The position numbers were made by a program, and so were the translations under genes. Shown piece by piece: positions 1 to 8,758 of a stretch of DNA of 64,000 bases. How positions within the stretch are numbered: the stretch's first letter is position 1; each line of letters starts with the position of its first letter. This DNA is from Pseudoalteromonas sp. XMcav2-N (GTDB taxonomy: Bacteria > Pseudomonadota > Gammaproteobacteria > Enterobacterales > Alteromonadaceae): assembly GCF_024124545.1 (NCBI RefSeq), contig NZ_JAMXSF010000007.1, positions 186,001-250,000 of the forward strand, in the 5' to 3' direction. A model generated the notes under the pieces. That model was not told the DNA's origin and made no database searches. It was given only the letters and a program-made list of their open reading frames with translations.

Positions 1-341
1 TGGAGCTGATGCAAGGATATGGGTTTGACAAAGTAAGTATCTATACCTACGGTAGCGTATCGGCTGGCACAGATTTCATCCCCTGACATGCCTATCAGCT
101 GGCAGGGCTGTTCATGCTGCGACTGCTGTTCTCGCAGTATACTTGCCAGTTGCAGCCCGCACTCACCGTCTTCAAGGTGCGCATCGATAAAGGCCCAGTC
201 AAACCAGCCGTACTCAAGGTGTGCCAGTAACTCTTCCTTATCTCTGGCCTGAAATACCTTCACGCCCAGAGTCGCTAATTGATTGCTAAGCAGATTTAAA
301 AACAGGGCATTATCATCAATCAGTATCGCGCTTTGACTCAT
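1..341 (-). CDS. Response regulator receiver domain protein (3' part missing at window edge)
   Basis: Reading leftwards from an ATG at 341 gives about 113 codons of a CheY-like receiver domain with no stop before the edge. The acidic pair D9-D10, the phospho-acceptor D53 (in FIDAHL) and K106 (in VKPIS) are all present, so it should be phosphorylatable. The start overlaps the stop of the upstream membrane sensor gene by four bases (ATGA), which implies translational coupling and a shared pathway. The output domain, if there is one, lies outside the window, so this may be a stand-alone receiver or the N-terminus of a longer regulator. Frame and motifs are seen directly; the partnership with the sensor is inferred. 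Confidence 0.85.
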   Translation of the reverse strand, partial: MSQSAILIDDNALFLNLLSNQLATLGVKVFQARDKEELLAHLEYGWFDWAFIDAHLEDGECGLQLASILREQQSQHEQPCQLIGMSGDEICASRYATVGIDTYFVKPISLHQL

Positions 342-1930
342 GCTCCCCACTCCAATAGAGGTTTATCGAGATTGTGCACCAACCAGTTCAATAATGCTTC
401 GGTGGCCAACGGCTTGGCAAATAAAAAAACCTGTGCAACATCAATACCGCATTGGCGTAAATAGTTTAGTTCACCCACCTGCTCTATGCCTTCTGCGACT
501 GTCTTTAAAGACAGTTTTTTTGCAAGAACAGACGTTGCAGAGACAATCGCTTGCTTTTTGCTGTCCGTGAGTAATGCAAGCGAGAGAGACTTTTCTCCTT
601 GTCTGGCAATACTATTAATGATCGTCTGTTGCAACTGTTGTACGGGTAAAGTCGCGGGAAACAGACCGACCAGGTCGTTATCTTTAACGGTAAACTTGCC
701 GATGTACTCCGTTCCCGTCGCATTTGAAAAAACAGGCTGTTTGGTGATGCTCAGTGTTTGCAAGCGTTCGGTCAGCGGGGTTAGCCATAAGTTATCGATG
801 GCTATCACCGAATAGGCCAGGTTGTTACTGAGTTCATTTGCCGAGCGGGTGTAGAGGCTGTTACTAAGCTCACCCTGACTGATATCGTGCTCCGACATGA
901 TAAAAGAGACTATCAAGCCTAACAGTAGCAGTAACTGGGATAGCTTAACCGGAGTCTGATATCGTTTTGGGCTGGTTGTACGCCCGAGCGCTCGCCAAAG
1001 CAGAATGCTCGAAACGATCAGAGCAGCAAGCGAAAGCAGGCTCAGCATGACAGCATCCGATTTTTCTGCGTTGTGCAATGCCAGCTCTGTGCTGAGCCGG
1101 TTTTTGTTGCCAGTCAATTGCGTTTTAACTATTGTGATCAGTTGCTCAAGAAATTGGGTTTTCTGTTGCCACCACTGCTGCGCATTGAAACGGCTCTGGC
1201 CTGTGCGTTCTATTTGCATCACAAGGTTGTCGAGTGTCTGGTTAAGCGGCTGTGCCAGCAGGGTATTCACTTGTTGCGCAATCTCATTATCAAAGGGGGT
1301 GTTCTTTAGCAGAGCAAGGTGTGTGTTGTGCAAAGTAGACAGCTCAAAAATAGCGCTAGCCCGGCTGTCGATGGTGTTGTAAAGCAGGGCATAAGTGTGT
1401 GCCCTGAGTTTTCCTGCCTGTTCAATGGCAAGCGTTAAACTATATAAATGGCTGTTGGGTGCATCGGCAGCAATTTTCAGCTCAATGGCCAGGAACAAAT
1501 CCAGTAGCGCGTTAATTTTAGCTGTGTACAGAGTCATGGCCTGTTCCCGCGTAAGTAAGCGCTGGTCAAACAGCGCCCTGAGATTCATTAACTCTGCTGT
1601 ACTAGGAAGGGACGAGATAAGGTTTTGGTTTTGTGCACCCTGAGTTGCAATACTGGTCAGCGCGGCATTACTGGCATTACGGTACTGATTGAGCTGGTTC
1701 AGGGTGTCTCCGGTGGCGCGCTCCGATAGCCCAAAGGTATAGCCGCGTTCTTTTTGGAGCGCAAAGATAGCATGGCTTATTTGTTGAATATAAAGGACGT
1801 TTTGCAAGCTTTCCTGAGCTGCCGCCACCTGATGATGTGCTGAAAAATAGGCACGAGCGAATCTATCAATCATTACTAAACTGGCAAGAACGACGGCTAA
1901 CCATAGAACAATTCTGACATGCACTCGCAC
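338..1930 (-). CDS. Membrane NIT-type sensor protein with a fragment of an EAL domain
   Basis: 530 residues from a GTG start; GTG at 1924 is an alternative. There is a transmembrane helix near residues 8-27, followed by a helical extracytoplasmic region of about 260 residues whose KERGYTFGL-type motif near residue 60 matches the nitrate/nitrite-sensing NIT domain family. Further helices lie near 293-312 and 327-345, then a second probable periplasmic stretch. The last ~75 residues (from TDSKKQAIVSA to LLNWLV, with VAEGIEQ and FLFAKPL) match only the C-terminal quarter of an EAL phosphodiesterase domain. The EVL/EAL signature, metal ligands and DDFGTG motif are absent, so it cannot be an active c-di-GMP phosphodiesterase. 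It is translationally coupled to the receiver gene at its 3' end. It could be a signalling scaffold or the product of an internal deletion. Confidence 0.75.
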   Translation of the reverse strand: MRVHVRIVLWLAVVLASLVMIDRFARAYFSAHHQVAAAQESLQNVLYIQQISHAIFALQKERGYTFGLSERATGDTLNQLNQYRNASNAALTSIATQGAQNQNLISSLPSTAELMNLRALFDQRLLTREQAMTLYTAKINALLDLFLAIELKIAADAPNSHLYSLTLAIEQAGKLRAHTYALLYNTIDSRASAIFELSTLHNTHLALLKNTPFDNEIAQQVNTLLAQPLNQTLDNLVMQIERTGQSRFNAQQWWQQKTQFLEQLITIVKTQLTGNKNRLSTELALHNAEKSDAVMLSLLSLAALIVSSILLWRALGRTTSPKRYQTPVKLSQLLLLLGLIVSFIMSEHDISQGELSNSLYTRSANELSNNLAYSVIAIDNLWLTPLTERLQTLSITKQPVFSNATGTEYIGKFTVKDNDLVGLFPATLPVQQLQQTIINSIARQGEKSLSLALLTDSKKQAIVSATSVLAKKLSLKTVAEGIEQVGELNYLRQCGIDVAQVFLFAKPLATEALLNWLVHNLDKPLLEWGA

Positions 1931-2005
1931 GTGTGCTTTCCTTAATATAGACGTTTACGCATTTTTAACTATAGTGTATAAACCATCTGTTAATTGGTGA
2001 TTTGG

Positions 2006-2500
2006 ATGAAAAATCCGCCACTACCGGATAATGAAGTACTGCGATTGCAAACATTACACGACTTGCAAGCGCTGGATACCCTCCCTGACGCAGAGTTAGA
2101 CAGGCTCACTGAATTTGCAGCCCATGTTTTCAATGCCCCTATTGCGCTTATTAGTCTGATCGACAGTGACAGGCAATGGTTTAAGTCCAGAGTAGGACTT
2201 GATGCCGAGCAGACCTCTCGGGATATTTCGTTTTGTGGTCATGCAATTTGTCAGGAAGACGTGTTTGTTATTGATAATGCGACAAAAGACGAGCGCTTTT
2301 TTGATAACCCACTGGTAACCGATGGGCTCAAGATCCGCTTTTATGCCGGTTGTCCTTTACGTCATCCCAACGGTTGCAATATGGGGACTTTGTGCCTGAT
2401 TGACAGTGAACCCAGAGAGTTTAATGAGCACGATGCTTCAATTTTACAGCAAGTTGCAGACGATGTAGTTGAGCGGTTACTTAAACTGGCCAGACCATAG
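2006..2500 (+). CDS. GAF domain protein
   Basis: A 164-residue soluble protein that is essentially one GAF domain. A region of about 120 residues with an ISLID...RQWFKS start and an ending of the type YAGCPL...MGTLCLID is the usual signature of small bacterial GAF proteins and of the GAF modules fused to GGDEF proteins or kinases. No catalytic output domain is attached. The ATG at 2006 is chosen; TTG 1994 and GTG 1997 lie in frame upstream but make a less convincing start, and GGTGA sits a few bases before 2006. The gene is divergent from the NIT/EAL gene, with about 75 bp between them, so both may serve the same sensory circuit. The ligand cannot be predicted. Confidence 0.8.
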   Translation: MKNPPLPDNEVLRLQTLHDLQALDTLPDAELDRLTEFAAHVFNAPIALISLIDSDRQWFKSRVGLDAEQTSRDISFCGHAICQEDVFVIDNATKDERFFDNPLVTDGLKIRFYAGCPLRHPNGCNMGTLCLIDSEPREFNEHDASILQQVADDVVERLLKLARP

Positions 2501-2507
2501 CGCATTG

Positions 2508-3290
2508 CTAGTATTTATACTGGTTTTTAATGGTAGTGCGGACATCTTCCGGTAATGCTGATAGCGCGGCTTCCAGTTGTTGTGCCAGGTGCGCATTATT
2601 GTGCCGGTAGCCGATAAACTGAGGCTCACGGTGAAACTCCTGAGCCAGCAAATTCACAGGCAGATCGAACTTATCGATCATATGCTGTGCCCACTGCTTA
2701 TCCACTAACATCGCATCGACTCGCTTGGTAGTCAGGATTTCAAAAAATGTTTTAGCGTGTTCGTCGTTTTCTTCATAATAAGAGCGCCTGACCAACCTAG
2801 CGTCAAGGGCTTCAAGTTTTCGATATACCGCCTTAGGATAGGGGTACTCAGTTGCCAGCATGATCCTGGGCGTGCTGATGGTTTTAAAATCATCCAGAGT
2901 TTGAAACCTGGCAGCAGACACTGCGAGACTGAGTTGCCAAAAGGTTGTGGTATCAGAAAAAATGGCTAATCCATCCGTTTTGTCTACATGCAAAGAAAAG
3001 TCTGTACTGCCAAACTTAACGTTGGCAACACACCGCTTAAAGGGCAATTCGCTGAACTCAACTGTCCGGTTTAAGGCTTGCGCTGCGGCTTTGATCAGGT
3101 CGACCTCCTGACCTCTTGCGATGCCACCCTGATCAATAAAGCTAAAAGGGCGCCAGCGTTCAAAACATACGGATATTGGAGCTGAAGCAAGGTCAGGATG
3201 CGTATTTTCAGTCTCTGCCTGTCCTGTCCCCGAAAAGGAAAGTAAAGTGATGACTAAGACTACGACTACCCATGAATCAAGACGCGCCAT
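2508..3290 (-). CDS. Periplasmic family-3 solute-binding protein (SBP_bac_3)
   Basis: 260 residues with a clear Sec signal peptide (residues 1 to about 25, ending GTGQA). The mature part has the SBP_bac_3 pattern: a CFERWRPFSF start, GQEVDLIKAAAQALN in the first lobe, and an EILTTKRVDAML segment in the second. Proteins of this type in marine gammaproteobacteria are often free-standing, without transport permeases, and may feed periplasmic sensing rather than uptake. AGAGGG precedes the start. It lies 18 bp downstream of a second protein of the same family, so the two form an operon. No permease or ATPase gene is nearby. The ligand is unknown. Confidence 0.8.
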   Translation of the reverse strand: MARLDSWVVVVLVITLLSFSGTGQAETENTHPDLASAPISVCFERWRPFSFIDQGGIARGQEVDLIKAAAQALNRTVEFSELPFKRCVANVKFGSTDFSLHVDKTDGLAIFSDTTTFWQLSLAVSAARFQTLDDFKTISTPRIMLATEYPYPKAVYRKLEALDARLVRRSYYEENDEHAKTFFEILTTKRVDAMLVDKQWAQHMIDKFDLPVNLLAQEFHREPQFIGYRHNNAHLAQQLEAALSALPEDVRTTIKNQYKY

Positions 3291-3308
3291 TGAACCCTCT
3301 GTGAAGCA

Positions 3309-4046
3309 TTAATAGGATTGTGGTAAAAACAATGCAGGCTCGTTTCTTCGCAAGCGCCGCAGCGCCTGATTCATACTCTGAACCCACTGGGATTCTACCT
3401 GCTTATTACAGGCAAAGCCCAGATATGAACGAGAAAGCGGCAATATCACGCGGTAGTGTGCCGGGTTTATGCCTGCCCGTTTAAACTGAAAGCGAGCGAT
3501 AATATCGCCGTATGCAATTAAGTCAATGCGTTTTAATTTCAGCATTTGTACCAGCTCGAATCCAGACGCCAGAAAGACCAGATTATCCTGTCCGATGTTC
3601 GACTTTCGTAACAGCTGGTGGCCAATGTCGTTCTTCACCACTCCAATTTTGTAGTTCTTTAAGTCGCTCAGGTCCTCGACCTGATAAGCATTTTCTTTAT
3701 GACCAATAATGGCTACTTGATTATCAATCGAGGGGCCGATAAATTGAAATAGCTCCGCACGCTCGCGTGTGTATGTTATAGAAAAAATGCAGGTGTTAGG
3801 TGAGGTCATGGCCATACGATAGGCTCTGGGCCAGGGCACCAGCATGATGTCTCTTTTGTCCAATGTCCAACCCAGATCCCGATAAATGCTATTCAGAATA
3901 CGGATGGATAAGCCCTCCACCTCGCCATTGATATGGTAGTTAAAAGGCGGGTAGTCTTCGGTTACCCACTCCAGATTGGGTGTATCATAAGCCGCACTAA
4001 AGGCGACTAGTGGATATAAGGCGACTAAACTTAGTAACAGGTGCAT
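3309..4046 (-). CDS. Periplasmic family-3 solute-binding protein (SBP_bac_3)
   Basis: 245 residues, with a short signal peptide (about 18 residues, ending AFSAA). The mature protein opens with WVTEDYPPFNY, typical of amino-acid-type binding proteins. It also has VEGLSIRILNSI and SDLKNYKIGVVKNDIG in the expected hinge regions, and a TCIFSITYTRER segment in place of the usual D-x-x-x-xxxTxTxER. AAGGTAG lies before the ATG. It is the first gene of a two-gene unit with the paralogous binding protein 18 bp downstream. The two are clearly divergent in sequence, so this is not a recent duplication. No transporter partner is seen. Confidence 0.8.
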   Translation of the reverse strand: MHLLLSLVALYPLVAFSAAYDTPNLEWVTEDYPPFNYHINGEVEGLSIRILNSIYRDLGWTLDKRDIMLVPWPRAYRMAMTSPNTCIFSITYTRERAELFQFIGPSIDNQVAIIGHKENAYQVEDLSDLKNYKIGVVKNDIGHQLLRKSNIGQDNLVFLASGFELVQMLKLKRIDLIAYGDIIARFQFKRAGINPAHYRVILPLSRSYLGFACNKQVESQWVQSMNQALRRLRRNEPALFLPQSY

Positions 4047-4182
4047 TGCAATCTACCTTATTATCGGGCCGATGCAGAAGTCGGCAAAGATCAGCCAATG
4101 AATATAGTGTCAGTATAGTATGCTGAGCGCGATTGCACTGTTTGCTGGCAAGGAGTTGCGAGTTGTTTGCAGACGCGGACCC

Positions 4183-4797
4183 TTAAGACAAGGAGAATAG
4201 ATTGTCGGGTGTTTTGGCCGATTCGGGTGTCAACTGTGGGTCTTGTGTATCTCCAAGCAGATCATCGATTGCCATTTCCAGCCTGGCTTTGCGTTCATCA
4301 ATGTTGTCTTTTAGCTTGTCTTTCTCATAAGAGGGAAGAGACTTATCAGCATTGATTTCCTGCTCTGTGAGGTCCAGCATTTCAATTCTGACTTTGAGTT
4401 CTTTGTAAGCCATAAAGTCTATGCCAAGATTATTGAACAGCAAGGCTTCGTTAACTTCATGGGGCTCGACGCTGACTTGGATTGGCATCTCCATGATTTC
4501 TCGCATGGTTTCCTGATAAAGTTGGATGTGCTGTTGTTTCTCTGGCAAGCTTAAATCTACGTATTTCTGGGCATTGCCTTTCGCAATCTGGTGGAAAGTT
4601 CTGGCCTGCCCGGAAATATTAGCAGGATCGATATCCGTGGAAATCGTAACGTCACTGGATTGTGTTCGCCCGGCTGAATTCATGGCGTTGTACAGCTGCT
4701 GTGTAAACTGGCGTTGTTGATCAAATTGTATCAGGCTGTGTTTCGGATGTGCGGCGTTCCCGGTGGCAGACTGTTGTGTGAAGGGGATAACTTTCAT
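4183..4797 (-). CDS. Hypothetical protein, cytoplasmic, 204 residues
   Basis: I do not recognise this protein. It has no signal peptide and no membrane segment. The N-terminal ~45 residues are Gln-rich and probably flexible. Residues ~70-110 and 135-185 look helical, with charged heptad-like stretches (MLDLTEQEINADK, DERKARLEMAIDDLL) that could form a coiled coil. The C-terminus is rich in Pro, Thr and Ser. The start is well supported by AAAGGAATT upstream of the ATG at 4797. The gene stands alone, between the binding-protein operon and the TonB receptor. Confidence 0.6.
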   Translation of the reverse strand: MKVIPFTQQSATGNAAHPKHSLIQFDQQRQFTQQLYNAMNSAGRTQSSDVTISTDIDPANISGQARTFHQIAKGNAQKYVDLSLPEKQQHIQLYQETMREIMEMPIQVSVEPHEVNEALLFNNLGIDFMAYKELKVRIEMLDLTEQEINADKSLPSYEKDKLKDNIDERKARLEMAIDDLLGDTQDPQLTPESAKTPDNLFSLS

Positions 4798-4882
4798 AAG
4801 ACAATTCCTTTAAGTACGTCAGGATTATTAAGCAAAGACCGTACCTAAATTAGTCTTGTACTACGCAATTGTGTGAGCAACA

Positions 4883-4917
4883 AAAAAGCGAACTGAGCAA
4901 GGCTCAATTCGCTTTTT
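4883..4917. terminator. Bidirectional hairpin terminator
   Basis: AAAAAGCGAA and TTCGCTTTTT flank a TGAGC/GCTCA inner stem with a short loop. The stem ends in U-runs when read on either strand. It lies just beyond the 3' end of the TonB receptor gene on the minus strand. Confidence 0.8.
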
Positions 4918-4951
4918 GTCTTAGTGCGCATTTGTACTGCAGGTCAGAGTA

Positions 4952-7414
4952 TTAGAACTGATAATTCACTGACAATTTCACGTTACGCTCGTTACCTGGT
5001 AAGCCACCGAGGAACAGAGCTTTGCTGTAATAACGCTCGTCTGTCAGGTTCTCAATGTTCAGCTGGATCTGGTACTTGTCACCTTGGTAGCGCGCGGCTG
5101 CATCCCAGCGTGTATAGCTGTCAATAGTCGCTGTCGGAAGGCCGAAGCTGGATGAATTAACGGTACGCTCGTCGACATAGTTAATACCCAGACTAAGCGT
5201 CAGATTGTCCATTACAGTGGCTGGCAGCTGGTAGTTCACCCAGGCACTGGCCATTTTTTCTGGAACGCCTTTTTTCTGGTTCTCTGTCCCTTTTTCCTTA
5301 CGGATCTCAACAGCATCCTGCCAGGTGGCGTTCAGGTTTAAATCAACCGACTCAGCCAGTGCCAGGTTCAGATCGACTTCTACACCCTTTGACTCATCTT
5401 CGTTGTCGTAAAAATATTGAGGAACGCTAATGTTGTAGTCAGAGCTTTCTGGATTTGTGTCATTGTAAAGCGGGTTGTTATAGCGCAGGTTAGTGCGGCT
5501 GGTTTCAAACCACACAATTGAACCTAATAAATCTTCGTCCAGCGCAGTAAAGCGAATACCTAAGTCCAGTGATTGTGATTCTGAATCCGGGCGGTTAGCT
5601 TCTTTTGTCTCATCAGTTAGTGAGCCTAAAATACTATACGCTGTACGGCCTTTGGCAACATTGATAAACGCTGACAACTGCGGGTGTACCTGATAGTTAA
5701 TACCGAGATTATAGGTCATGCCTGAGTCGTCGGAATTTTGCTCTTGACTGGCTTCTGCACGGTCGCTTCCCTTGTGCTGATAAGCCTGCTCAATCGCAGA
5801 ATAGGCAAGGCCGGCACGCACGGTTAATTGATCTGTAAGATACAACACTTCCTGGAAGCTGATCCCATAAGCATCTAACGACTTATCATAGTTGCTGCGC
5901 AGTGACGGGTCATAATCCATGATATCTCCGGTTGCCCAGTTCGGGTTGCGAATATCCAGAATATACGGGATTGCATTGTCACTATTTCCGCCGTCGGCAT
6001 CGTAAACAGACCAGCTCTTTAACGCCATTTCACGGTTTTCATAATTGACGCTGACCAGGTGCTCACCCATAACGCCACCCAGACTCCAGCCCAGCTGTAA
6101 GTCGGCAAAGTATTGCCAGGTTTGTTCCTCGGCAATCTGACGGCGATATTCCTGACGACGTGCGGCAAAAGGATGAAGCTCATCATCAATGACTAGCGGG
6201 GCGCGTGGATCCTGGTTGATGATGTTTACTGGTTGCTTGTTGTATGATGTTGCGCGGTTCCAGTAAACATAGTTATATGCACCAGTCTGGCGGGCAAGCT
6301 CTGAATCATAGCTGCGCCACAATAGTTGTTGCGTCAGGGTCGAATCATTGTTGATATGCCAGTCATGGCGCAGTTTAATACGCAGTTCTTTACCTTCGTT
6401 TGGCTTAGACAAAGGTGAGATCAGGTTGCCATCACCCAGATTGTAAGGCTTAAGGCCATCTGTAGCCTGGATTGAAGCGGCAAGCTGTTCGCGTTGCTGC
6501 GCTGTGAGTTGAACGCCTAAGTAGTTTTCGCCCTTTTCATCCATTTGAGGGTCATTAGGCAAATCTGCTGCTGTTAACATACCTGGCGTGCCACTGGTGC
6601 TATCCCAGTTCATGATTCTGACCGGATCACCAATTGAATCGACTTGCAGCGCATCATTGATATATGCGGTTGAAAGCATTAGCTTGTGATTGTCATTGAC
6701 GTCAAAGCTCAGGCTGGCATAAATCTCGTCTCTGTCTGATTGCAGGTCGCGATAACCATCACTGCGCTCGTGATTCGTTACCAGGCGGTAAGCCCACTGA
6801 TCATTCAGACCACCTGTGGCATCAAACCCAATGCCATAGCTGTTCCAGCTACCTGCTTTGGCGCTGATTTCAAAAGCCTCCTGTTGCTGAGGCTTTTTCT
6901 CAACCAGGTTGATCACACCGCCTGCAGCACCGATACCGTATAACCCGGTTGCCGGGCCTTTTAGCACTTCAATGCTTTCGACATTGGTCATAGAGCGGGT
7001 CGGGTTAAAGTTGTTGCCTAAGTCTGCACCACCGTACATGCCGTCGTAGGTATAGTTCACACCCAGACCACGTACTGTCAGATTATCACCTATGCCATAG
7101 TTGTTGCCGGCTTGTCCCAGGCCACTGACATTACGTAGCGCCTCCTGTAGCGTGGTGGCGTTTTGTGCTTTGAGCAACTCTTTATCAACAACCACAATGG
7201 CAGCAGGTGTTTGCATCAGTGCCATGTTTGACTTGGTAGCTGTGCCTGATTCCAGGATCAGCTTATTGTGTTTACCGTATACACTAATTTTTTCGATGTT
7301 TTCATCAGCGTTTTCAGCGACAGCACCTGTGCTGCTCACAGCGGCACCTAACAGGGCGATTTTAACGGCATTGGCCAATAGATTTGGTGAATTCTTTGAG
7401 CGAGAGAATTGCAT
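4952..7414 (-). CDS. TonB-dependent siderophore receptor
   Basis: 820 residues from the ATG at 7414, chosen because GGAG lies 7 bp upstream; in-frame codons up to 7495 are probably untranslated. It has a signal peptide (about 33 residues, ending TGAVA), a TonB-box-like EKISVYG segment, a plug domain (about residues 50-170, with TPAAIVVVDKELL, VSGLGQ, LTVRGLG and VESIEVLKGPATGLYGIGAAGGVINLV), then a long 22-strand type beta-barrel ending in the C-terminal aromatic (NYQF). This is the standard FhuA/FpvA-like siderophore receptor layout, acting in the outer membrane with TonB-ExbBD. A Fur-box-like palindrome lies in its upstream region, which fits iron repression. It is a monocistronic gene with a terminator at 4883. 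The particular siderophore cannot be told. Confidence 0.92.
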   Translation of the reverse strand: MQFSRSKNSPNLLANAVKIALLGAAVSSTGAVAENADENIEKISVYGKHNKLILESGTATKSNMALMQTPAAIVVVDKELLKAQNATTLQEALRNVSGLGQAGNNYGIGDNLTVRGLGVNYTYDGMYGGADLGNNFNPTRSMTNVESIEVLKGPATGLYGIGAAGGVINLVEKKPQQQEAFEISAKAGSWNSYGIGFDATGGLNDQWAYRLVTNHERSDGYRDLQSDRDEIYASLSFDVNDNHKLMLSTAYINDALQVDSIGDPVRIMNWDSTSGTPGMLTAADLPNDPQMDEKGENYLGVQLTAQQREQLAASIQATDGLKPYNLGDGNLISPLSKPNEGKELRIKLRHDWHINNDSTLTQQLLWRSYDSELARQTGAYNYVYWNRATSYNKQPVNIINQDPRAPLVIDDELHPFAARRQEYRRQIAEEQTWQYFADLQLGWSLGGVMGEHLVSVNYENREMALKSWSVYDADGGNSDNAIPYILDIRNPNWATGDIMDYDPSLRSNYDKSLDAYGISFQEVLYLTDQLTVRAGLAYSAIEQAYQHKGSDRAEASQEQNSDDSGMTYNLGINYQVHPQLSAFINVAKGRTAYSILGSLTDETKEANRPDSESQSLDLGIRFTALDEDLLGSIVWFETSRTNLRYNNPLYNDTNPESSDYNISVPQYFYDNEDESKGVEVDLNLALAESVDLNLNATWQDAVEIRKEKGTENQKKGVPEKMASAWVNYQLPATVMDNLTLSLGINYVDERTVNSSSFGLPTATIDSYTRWDAAARYQGDKYQIQLNIENLTDERYYSKALFLGGLPGNERNVKLSVNYQF

Positions 7415-7483
7415 TTTACACTCCATACAACTAAGGAACCCGGCTTCGGGACTGCAGAGGGAGCGCATACTAACAGTGATTTT

Positions 7484-7504
7484 AAATGATAACAACTCTC
7501 ATTT
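7484..7504. promoter_or_regulatory. Putative Fur box upstream of the TonB receptor
   Basis: AAATGA and TCATTT form a perfect inverted pair centred on 7494. The 7-1-7 core TGATAAC-A-ACTCTCA matches the Fur consensus TGATAAT-n-ATTATCA at 11 of 14 positions. It lies about 70 bp upstream of the receptor start. Binding is inferred. Confidence 0.6.
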
Positions 7505-7600
7505 GCGTTTAATAATTGTTGCTTGTGTGGCGAATTATTTGATCTGGTTTACCCACTGAGAATGAATTATTGATAATTTATTAAATAAAAACAATCGACT

Positions 7601-7640
7601 AAAAAAAGTACACAGCTCGGATGAGCCAGATAGCTGTGTA
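7601..7640 (-). terminator. Rho-independent terminator of the WYL regulator gene
   Basis: On the minus strand, ACACAGCT and AGCTGTGT form an 8-bp stem around a 14-base loop, followed by ACTTTTTTT. It sits about 35 bp after the stop at 7674. Confidence 0.85.
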
Positions 7641-7673
7641 TAAAGGCGATAAGCATCAACGCAATAACTGATT

Positions 7674-8384
7674 CTAAGGATTGCTTTCGTCGCTTTGTTC
7701 CTGATATTTCGCCTTTACCAGCGCGATGTAGTGCTGCATGTTTTTGTGCTCAGTGAGCACAAAAGGCTGAGTGAGCAGAGTAATATCACACACCCGGTCG
7801 AGTCGGAATTCACGATAATCGTTGCGTAAAAGGCAATGGCCGATAATGGTCCACTTGCCACCCCAGTACACCAGCCCGAGTGGCTCAATATCGCGTTCAC
7901 TAAAAGCGTCTTTTGCATCTTTATACTGTAACCTGACCTGGCGTTTCTGGACGACAGCTTCACGGAGTGTACTGCTAAATCTTTGATGATCTTCTGTGTG
8001 GCCAAAGCTTGCTGCCAAGTAGGGAAAGTCGTCTATCTGTTGCTTGAGGTGTTCGGGCAGTGCAGCTTCAATTTTGGCCATGGCACTGCTGGCGTGTTCA
8101 GATAAGACTGGATCAGTCCAGGCACTGGCCATACGTGTACCTAACAGCAGGGATTGCAGCTCCGCAACGGTAAACATCATGGGAGGCAAATCGCACTGGG
8201 CTATCAGATAACCAATGCCAGCTTCACCTTCGATTGGAACGCCAGAACTTTGCAGGTGCTGGATATCGCGGTAGATGGTGCGCTCTGACACATTGAGCCT
8301 ATGGGCAAGTTGCTTGGCGGTGATGGCCAGACGCCGGCTTTTAAGCAGATTAACCAGCTGAAATAATCGTTCAGACTTGTGCAA
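7674..8384 (-). CDS. YafY-type HTH and WYL domain transcriptional regulator
   Basis: 236 residues from a TTG start at 8384, preceded by GGAG at 6 bp spacing. An apparent ATG at 8423 would begin inside the terminator of the upstream gene and is rejected. The N-terminal ~55 residues are an HTH_11 domain (KSRRLAITAKQLAHRL, ERTIYRDIQHL). The C-terminal half is a WYL domain, with the VRLQY strand, the IEPLGLVYWGGKWTIIGHC core and a FRLDRV motif. WYL regulators bind small ligands or single-stranded DNA. The neighbouring ABM-domain gene upstream in the same direction is a plausible but unproven target; YafY-type regulators are often linked to such genes. Confidence 0.88.
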   Translation of the reverse strand: MHKSERLFQLVNLLKSRRLAITAKQLAHRLNVSERTIYRDIQHLQSSGVPIEGEAGIGYLIAQCDLPPMMFTVAELQSLLLGTRMASAWTDPVLSEHASSAMAKIEAALPEHLKQQIDDFPYLAASFGHTEDHQRFSSTLREAVVQKRQVRLQYKDAKDAFSERDIEPLGLVYWGGKWTIIGHCLLRNDYREFRLDRVCDITLLTQPFVLTEHKNMQHYIALVKAKYQEQSDESNP

Positions 8385-8401
8385 GGTGATCTCCAAAGAC
8401 A

Positions 8402-8420
8402 AACCGGGGCGAAGCCCCGG
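8402..8420 (-). terminator. Rho-independent terminator of the ABM-domain gene
   Basis: CCGGGGC-TTC-GCCCCGG followed by TTTGTCTTT on the minus strand. It lies between the ABM gene and the WYL regulator and overlaps the would-be upstream extension of the latter. Confidence 0.85.
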
Positions 8421-8440
8421 CATTGAAAAGCCTGGTCAGG

Positions 8441-8758
8441 TTACTCACTGCAAGGGGTTTGTGCAACCGCCTCTGTCAGAGTTAATGACAAGCTGTCTTT
8501 GTCAATTAGTGCGGCAAACTGCTGACAAACCGGCTCGTGCTCGAACGCTTCTTGCACGCGCTTGGCATCTTCGAGCGTATTCCAGTATACGATGTCAGTA
8601 TAGGTGCCGCTTGGTGCATGCTTTGACACTGAGCGATACAAAAGGCCTGGCTGCTTCTGCACATATGCCATAAATTCTTCATTTTGCTTTAAAAAATCTG
8701 CTTCAGTAACGCCGTTAGCCAATTTGAATGTTGCGATTTCGATGCTGTTAGTACTCAT
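8441..8758 (-). CDS. Antibiotic biosynthesis monooxygenase (ABM) domain protein
   Basis: 105 residues from the ATG at 8758, supported by AAGGAGAC upstream. It is a single ferredoxin-like ABM/dimeric alpha-beta barrel domain (FKLANGVTEADFLKQNEEF, QPGLLYRSV, YTDIVYWNTLEDAKRVQEAF). Members are small dimeric proteins that oxidise quinone-like compounds or degrade haem, but many have no known activity. The gene ends in its own terminator 20 bp on, and the WYL regulator follows in the same direction. Substrate unknown. Confidence 0.75.
   Translation of the reverse strand: MSTNSIEIATFKLANGVTEADFLKQNEEFMAYVQKQPGLLYRSVSKHAPSGTYTDIVYWNTLEDAKRVQEAFEHEPVCQQFAALIDKDSLSLTLTEAVAQTPCSE

Noticed and set aside
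7415..7495. 27 extra N-terminal codons of the TonB receptor
   Set aside because: They precede the natural signal peptide and overlap the Fur-type box. The GGAG is placed for the ATG at 7414.
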